From: Lagopus muta
Taxonomy: Eukaryota > Chordata > Aves > Galliformes > Phasianidae
Length of the DNA stretch: 64,000 nt
NCBI RefSeq assembly: GCF_023343835.1
Contig: NC_064437.1
Coordinates: 50,790,972 to 50,854,971, forward strand
Direction of reading: 5' to 3'
Made by a program: the position numbers and the translations under genes. Under the pieces are notes generated by a model. It had not been told where the DNA came from. It did no database searches and saw nothing but the letters and a program-made list of their open reading frames with translations. Shown here piece by piece: positions 51,471 to 64,000 of this stretch (positions are counted from its first letter, which is position 1; each line of letters begins with the position of its first letter).

Positions 51471-53646
51471 TGGCTTGCCACTGGACATGTACACGTGGCT
51501 TGTATGTTATCTGTGGTTTCTGATCTCCTTAGCATTGATTGAATGCTAATCCTTCTTTAACGTGTAATCCTGAACATACAAGTAAAGAATGTATAGTGTT
51601 AGAGAAACTTACTGGATTCGTCTTCATTTTCAAATGCAGCACAGCACAAAACATTCTTTACTGTGTTTCTAAAGAAATATTCTGCTTATGTATAGGTATG
51701 GCAGACATTTTCAGATTAAAATTACTTTGGATATAAAGGACAAACTTTTTTGAATTAAGTGTTCATGTAAAACAAACTGAGGAAAGTTAATGTAGAAAAT
51801 ATATCTTTATAAGTGCTTTCTACTGTAGATACATTTATAGAATGTATTTATAATTATTTTTTTGGTAATGTAACAGCAGGGACAGTTGCAGTGTGATTGC
51901 AAATATTTTACATGTACTCATAGTAGAGAGCTTTATTTACAAGTATTTATTAACATAATTAATTTTAAGCAGTTTGTGCTTACATAATAGATGACAGTAC
52001 AAGGACATATTTAGGATGTCCTTGAGCAACAAATAAATGTAGCCTTGCATGAAGGCTTCTTTAGGTAAGAAGGTGGATTTAAAGGTTAATTCTCTGTCAT
52101 CTTGCAAGCTTGGTTGAGAGCCAAATCCAATCTGCAGCAATCTGCTTACATGTATGCAACTTGCCTTAACGAGTTTTGTTGAAAGTTGCTGTAAGTATTG
52201 TATATTAGGTGTGTGTTCTGGGTTAACTAGCTCTGCTTTGAGTCTTCAGAATATGTTTATAAAGTGGTACAGAATACATATTAAATACATCATTTAATAC
52301 AGTATGAATAAAGTTACATGATCAAACAACTTTGGAATAGCTTTCTTTTGTATCTACATGAAATACAGGAAATAATACACGATATGCAGTTTTATGTCAT
52401 AACCAAGTTTGCATAAAATACTTGGCCCATTTGTAAAGAAGGACGTAATCAGTGGGAAGCTGTGTGGATTCCTTTTAATTTTGAGTGATATGCATGTATC
52501 TATCTTCATAGCATTCTTAGAAAGGTATATAATATAATTAATTTTTCAGTCCTCCCTTCTCTTGATGCTGAGGGCTCTTCAGAGGAAAAGAATGAAAGTG
52601 TATGATTCTGCTTTGTTTAAAGTGGGGAAAAAAGTGTTAGGATTGGGTCTCCTTGTAAAACTTGTTTGTTGCAGGAGTCATTTCTGACCTCCAGATTCTC
52701 TTAGGTTTGGAATTGGTTCCACTGAATGTTCAGATACATGTGTGATATAGTAGCTATTTTCCTTCCTTATCTGGAGTAGGAGGTGACCTCATGGGACCTG
52801 AATAGAAGGAATGGAGCGATCTCTGTCACGCTTTAACAGCTGATGGTTTTTGTAGGGAGACTGTTGTTTACGAAAGGCTAATTTGTGTGCAGTCTGTCTT
52901 AGTTGTGGAAATGTGAATTTTGATGTGCTCTACTTGTGCTATTGTCTGCCTCCCCAGACTGAATTTGTGCCATTCATTGGTTTTCAGATACTAGAAAATT
53001 CTGTCCATTTTACTGCATTTTAAAGGAGGTGCATTGGATGTAATGCATTTGAATGGGGAACCTGCTGTAGAAGTAGCTACATAGATGCACAATGTTTGTA
53101 GCGTATCTTTTTAGATTTGTAAAATAAGAAGTACTCAGTTTGAGAACTGTGGGCAGAGACATCGTGGGTAAAGGAGTGGCTTCTCCAAGTGCTGACTGTA
53201 ATTTGCAGATTTATCCATGGTGGTTTTGAAAAAAGTCTGTGCATCATGGACCTGCTTTTTATACATACACGATAGGGAATTGTGTTTAGCTCTCCTAAAG
53301 TAAAGGAAACTTTTGCCCCAAAGCTGTACTTAGTATGAAGTATGATGGAAGAGGACAGAATTCCAGATTGAGTAAGTACACGTAATATAAAAATCTAAAT
53401 ATACAAGTTATTAAAACTGATTTTTTTTTGATTGAATTGTGCATGTTAGATTTCATTCAGTAATTTCATGTAAGATCTATCAATTTTTTTTTTTTTCTGG
53501 ACAGTGCAGAAGTTACTTGTTTTAATAAAAATTATATAAATTGAGAGACATGAAAAGTTCTAGAGTGGACATTTATGTATTTTGCACTATTGCTTATTTT
53601 TTCTTCTGTCTTTTGCTTTTTCAGTTTTTAATTATAACTGTTTTTT
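51471..53646. other. Spacer between convergent FRA10AC1 and PDE6C
   Basis: About 2.2 kb with no exon recognised on either strand. It contains a plus-strand AATAAA at 52307 and AT-rich sequence. Confidence 0.55.
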
Positions 53647-53652
53647 TTTATT
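53647..53652 (-). terminator. Candidate PDE6C polyadenylation signal
   Basis: AATAAA on the minus strand, about 160 bp after the PDE6C stop codon. Confidence 0.45.
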
Positions 53653-53808
53653 CCAGTAAAAATTATTTCCAACAAATGGCAACTGTTTAAGAGGATTGTT
53701 AAGAGATTGATCTAGACTATTCTATGCGAAGCAGAAATCCACTGGGCTCCTTGAAGTTCTTTCTAGATGTCTTTTCTGTAGCAGAAACAGTGTCTTTGAG
53801 ACAAAGAA

Positions 53809-62203
<8,395 letters not shown>

Positions 62204-64000
62204 CTGTTAAAAAATACATAATTGTTTACAGTATTTTGAGGCAATATCTGTGATTCAGAATTCAGATTTTGGGGATTAAAATACTTCTGCTATTGATCTG
62301 TTTATTCAGTAGCTTAAAATATATCTTAAGCACTAGTATGAGGCAGAGCAAGAAGTATGGTTTTTTTGTCTTCACTCCTGTGATGGTAAAGACAGATTTA
62401 AGAGATTTCAGTGCCTGCTGAAAATCATCTGTACTTTGAAAATCTCTCTATTTATCTTGTATATTCCATTCTACTGTTTGTTTGATCTACATGATTTCTG
62501 CGTATTTTAAAAATAATCTTAAGCCGTCATTTAGTATTTATTGTGTGGCGTGACTTTTATCTGTAATTACTGTGGAGCATGTCCCCTGTGATTTTAACTT
62601 AATGTAAGTTGAATCTAAAGTAATAATATAATGGAATTTAATTCCTTTATCGCTTTGGCTCCTCCCTTCCCCCAGAATCACTGATTTATGAACTGTGCAA
62701 GTCCTGACTGCTCAGATGTCTTTAGTCTTATCACAGAGCTCAAAGAATCCCTCTGACCTTGGGCTAATCTTCAAGGTAATTCTGGTTCAGACTACAGCAG
62801 TGGGAGGAAGGGAGAAATATCCTATCTATGCTCCAGGTTGTTCTCCACACTGAGAAGTGTATTTTCCTCCTTCTCTTGGCTAAAAAATTGTTTCCTGAGA
62901 TAAACCAAGGTGCATTGGTATAGGCTACCTGTGATTTCTGCCTTTGTAGATGAGGTCAAGTTCCAGGCTGTAGTGCTAAAGCAGATGGGTTTTATAAATA
63001 GCTTTACTGTGTATGACCTGAAGTAGAGGGCTTTCAGCTAGGGAAGACCATACTAGGAAGATTTAAAAACCCCTTAAACTTATTTGGATGAGAGGCAGTC
63101 AGCTGAATAAGAATCAGTATCTGTCATACTCTCTCTCCTACGTCACTTGGAGAATCCCAGAGAATAATCAGAAGATCCCCTAACGTCACTGCTCCAGCAT
63201 GTCGTCTGAAACTCCTCTCCTGGGCTGAGTGTGTCCAGGGACAGAGGAGGAGGATGAATCATTCTGGAGATGCATTTAGTGGAAATAGTACTCTCAGAAA
63301 ATTATGGTTTGAATCTCCTGGCCCACATGATATTCTGAGAATCCTGTGTTCTCTAGTGGCTAGCACACAGAAGAACTACCAAATCACTCAAAAAACTAAA
63401 CAGTAGGTTGCTCACTCTTCAACAGTGGGCCTCACCATGATTTGTAAAGCTGTAATAAACAGGTAAATTTAAAATAATATGGATTTATATTGTTTCATTA
63501 TGATAATTTACTAAGAACTAGAGAAAGATCACAAGCAAGCCTTTTTGTACATTTAGAACACAAAAGAACGTGAATTGCAAAGCTTAACCTTGTGGTATAT
63601 AACTTGCTGGTATGTGACCCCTGTGGCGGAAACCAGGCTCGTAGTTTTGCATTGTACATAATGTGAGGAGATTATATCTCAAAAAAGGACCTATGTCAAT
63701 CAGTGAACACACTGGAGGGAGCAAAAAAGCGAGGTGAATCAGCCACTGAGAAAAGAATGCACCTAAATTCCTGTCTCTAAGCTGGCCTTCGAATATTCCA
63801 GATCCTGAATCTCTCTCCAGAAAAATGCCTTTACTCTATCTTGAAAGATAAATAAAAAACTCCAGTTAAGTACTTTCTACTCTTTTTATTGAAGCTAATT
63901 TTGACTTATCACTACTGTAACAAGACAGAGCACTGAAGTTTAATTTTGGAACTTCCTGACTAGGGCAGTCAGATAAGTAATAGAAGTTCATCTGCCATAT
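62204..64000. other. PDE6C intron (partial), no further exon recognised
   Basis: I searched the minus strand for the preceding PDE6C exon, which should carry the HDxDHRGTNN metal cluster, and did not find it. That exon should lie beyond the right edge. Confidence 0.55.

Overview
The window is bird nuclear DNA, most likely from a galliform and plausibly chicken. The reasons are: intron-rich vertebrate genes with short exons and GT-AG splice sites; several truncated copies of the avian CR1 retroposon (3' ends of the type attctatgattctatg); low overall repeat content; and a gene order matching human 10q23.33. No prokaryotic genes, CRISPR arrays, IS elements, rRNA or tRNA genes were seen.

Three genes can be read by splicing short exons together, and two of them run off the window. 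(1) LGI1, minus strand, about 3484-8262: coding exons 1-4 only. These hold the signal peptide, the cysteine-rich LRR N-cap and three leucine-rich repeats; the rest of the gene lies left of base 1. (2) FRA10AC1, plus strand, 28448-50717: apparently complete, 14 coding exons, about 326 residues, starting in a strong CpG island (about 27780-28700). (3) PDE6C, the cone photoreceptor cGMP phosphodiesterase alpha' subunit, minus strand, 53809-62203: the last eight coding exons, ending in a CIIL prenylation box; the 5' part lies right of base 64000.

Layout: 1-8262 LGI1 5' half on the minus strand; 8263-27780 about 19 kb of intergenic DNA between two divergent genes, with three CR1 copies, mononucleotide runs and a few possible regulatory motifs; 27780-28700 FRA10AC1 promoter island; 28448-51470 FRA10AC1; 51470-53640 a short tail-to-tail spacer; 53640-64000 PDE6C 3' half. 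LGI1 and FRA10AC1 are head to head, and FRA10AC1 and PDE6C are tail to tail. The three genes are neighbours by ancient synteny and are not known to share a pathway: LGI1 is a secreted synaptic protein, FRA10AC1 a nuclear protein linked to pre-mRNA splicing, and PDE6C a phototransduction enzyme.

Points of most interest: FRA10AC1 intron 4 is a textbook U12-type (minor spliceosome) intron. FRA10AC1 exon 12 has two tandem AG acceptors 5 nt apart, and only the second keeps the conserved acidic tail in frame. A second in-phase candidate first exon lies in the CpG island. About 300 bp of sequence is duplicated between FRA10AC1 introns 1 and 4. A CCGC tetranucleotide run occupies the island where the human gene carries the FRA10A CGG repeat. 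I found no convincing new multi-gene system; the window is ordinary, well-conserved vertebrate sequence with interesting splicing details.
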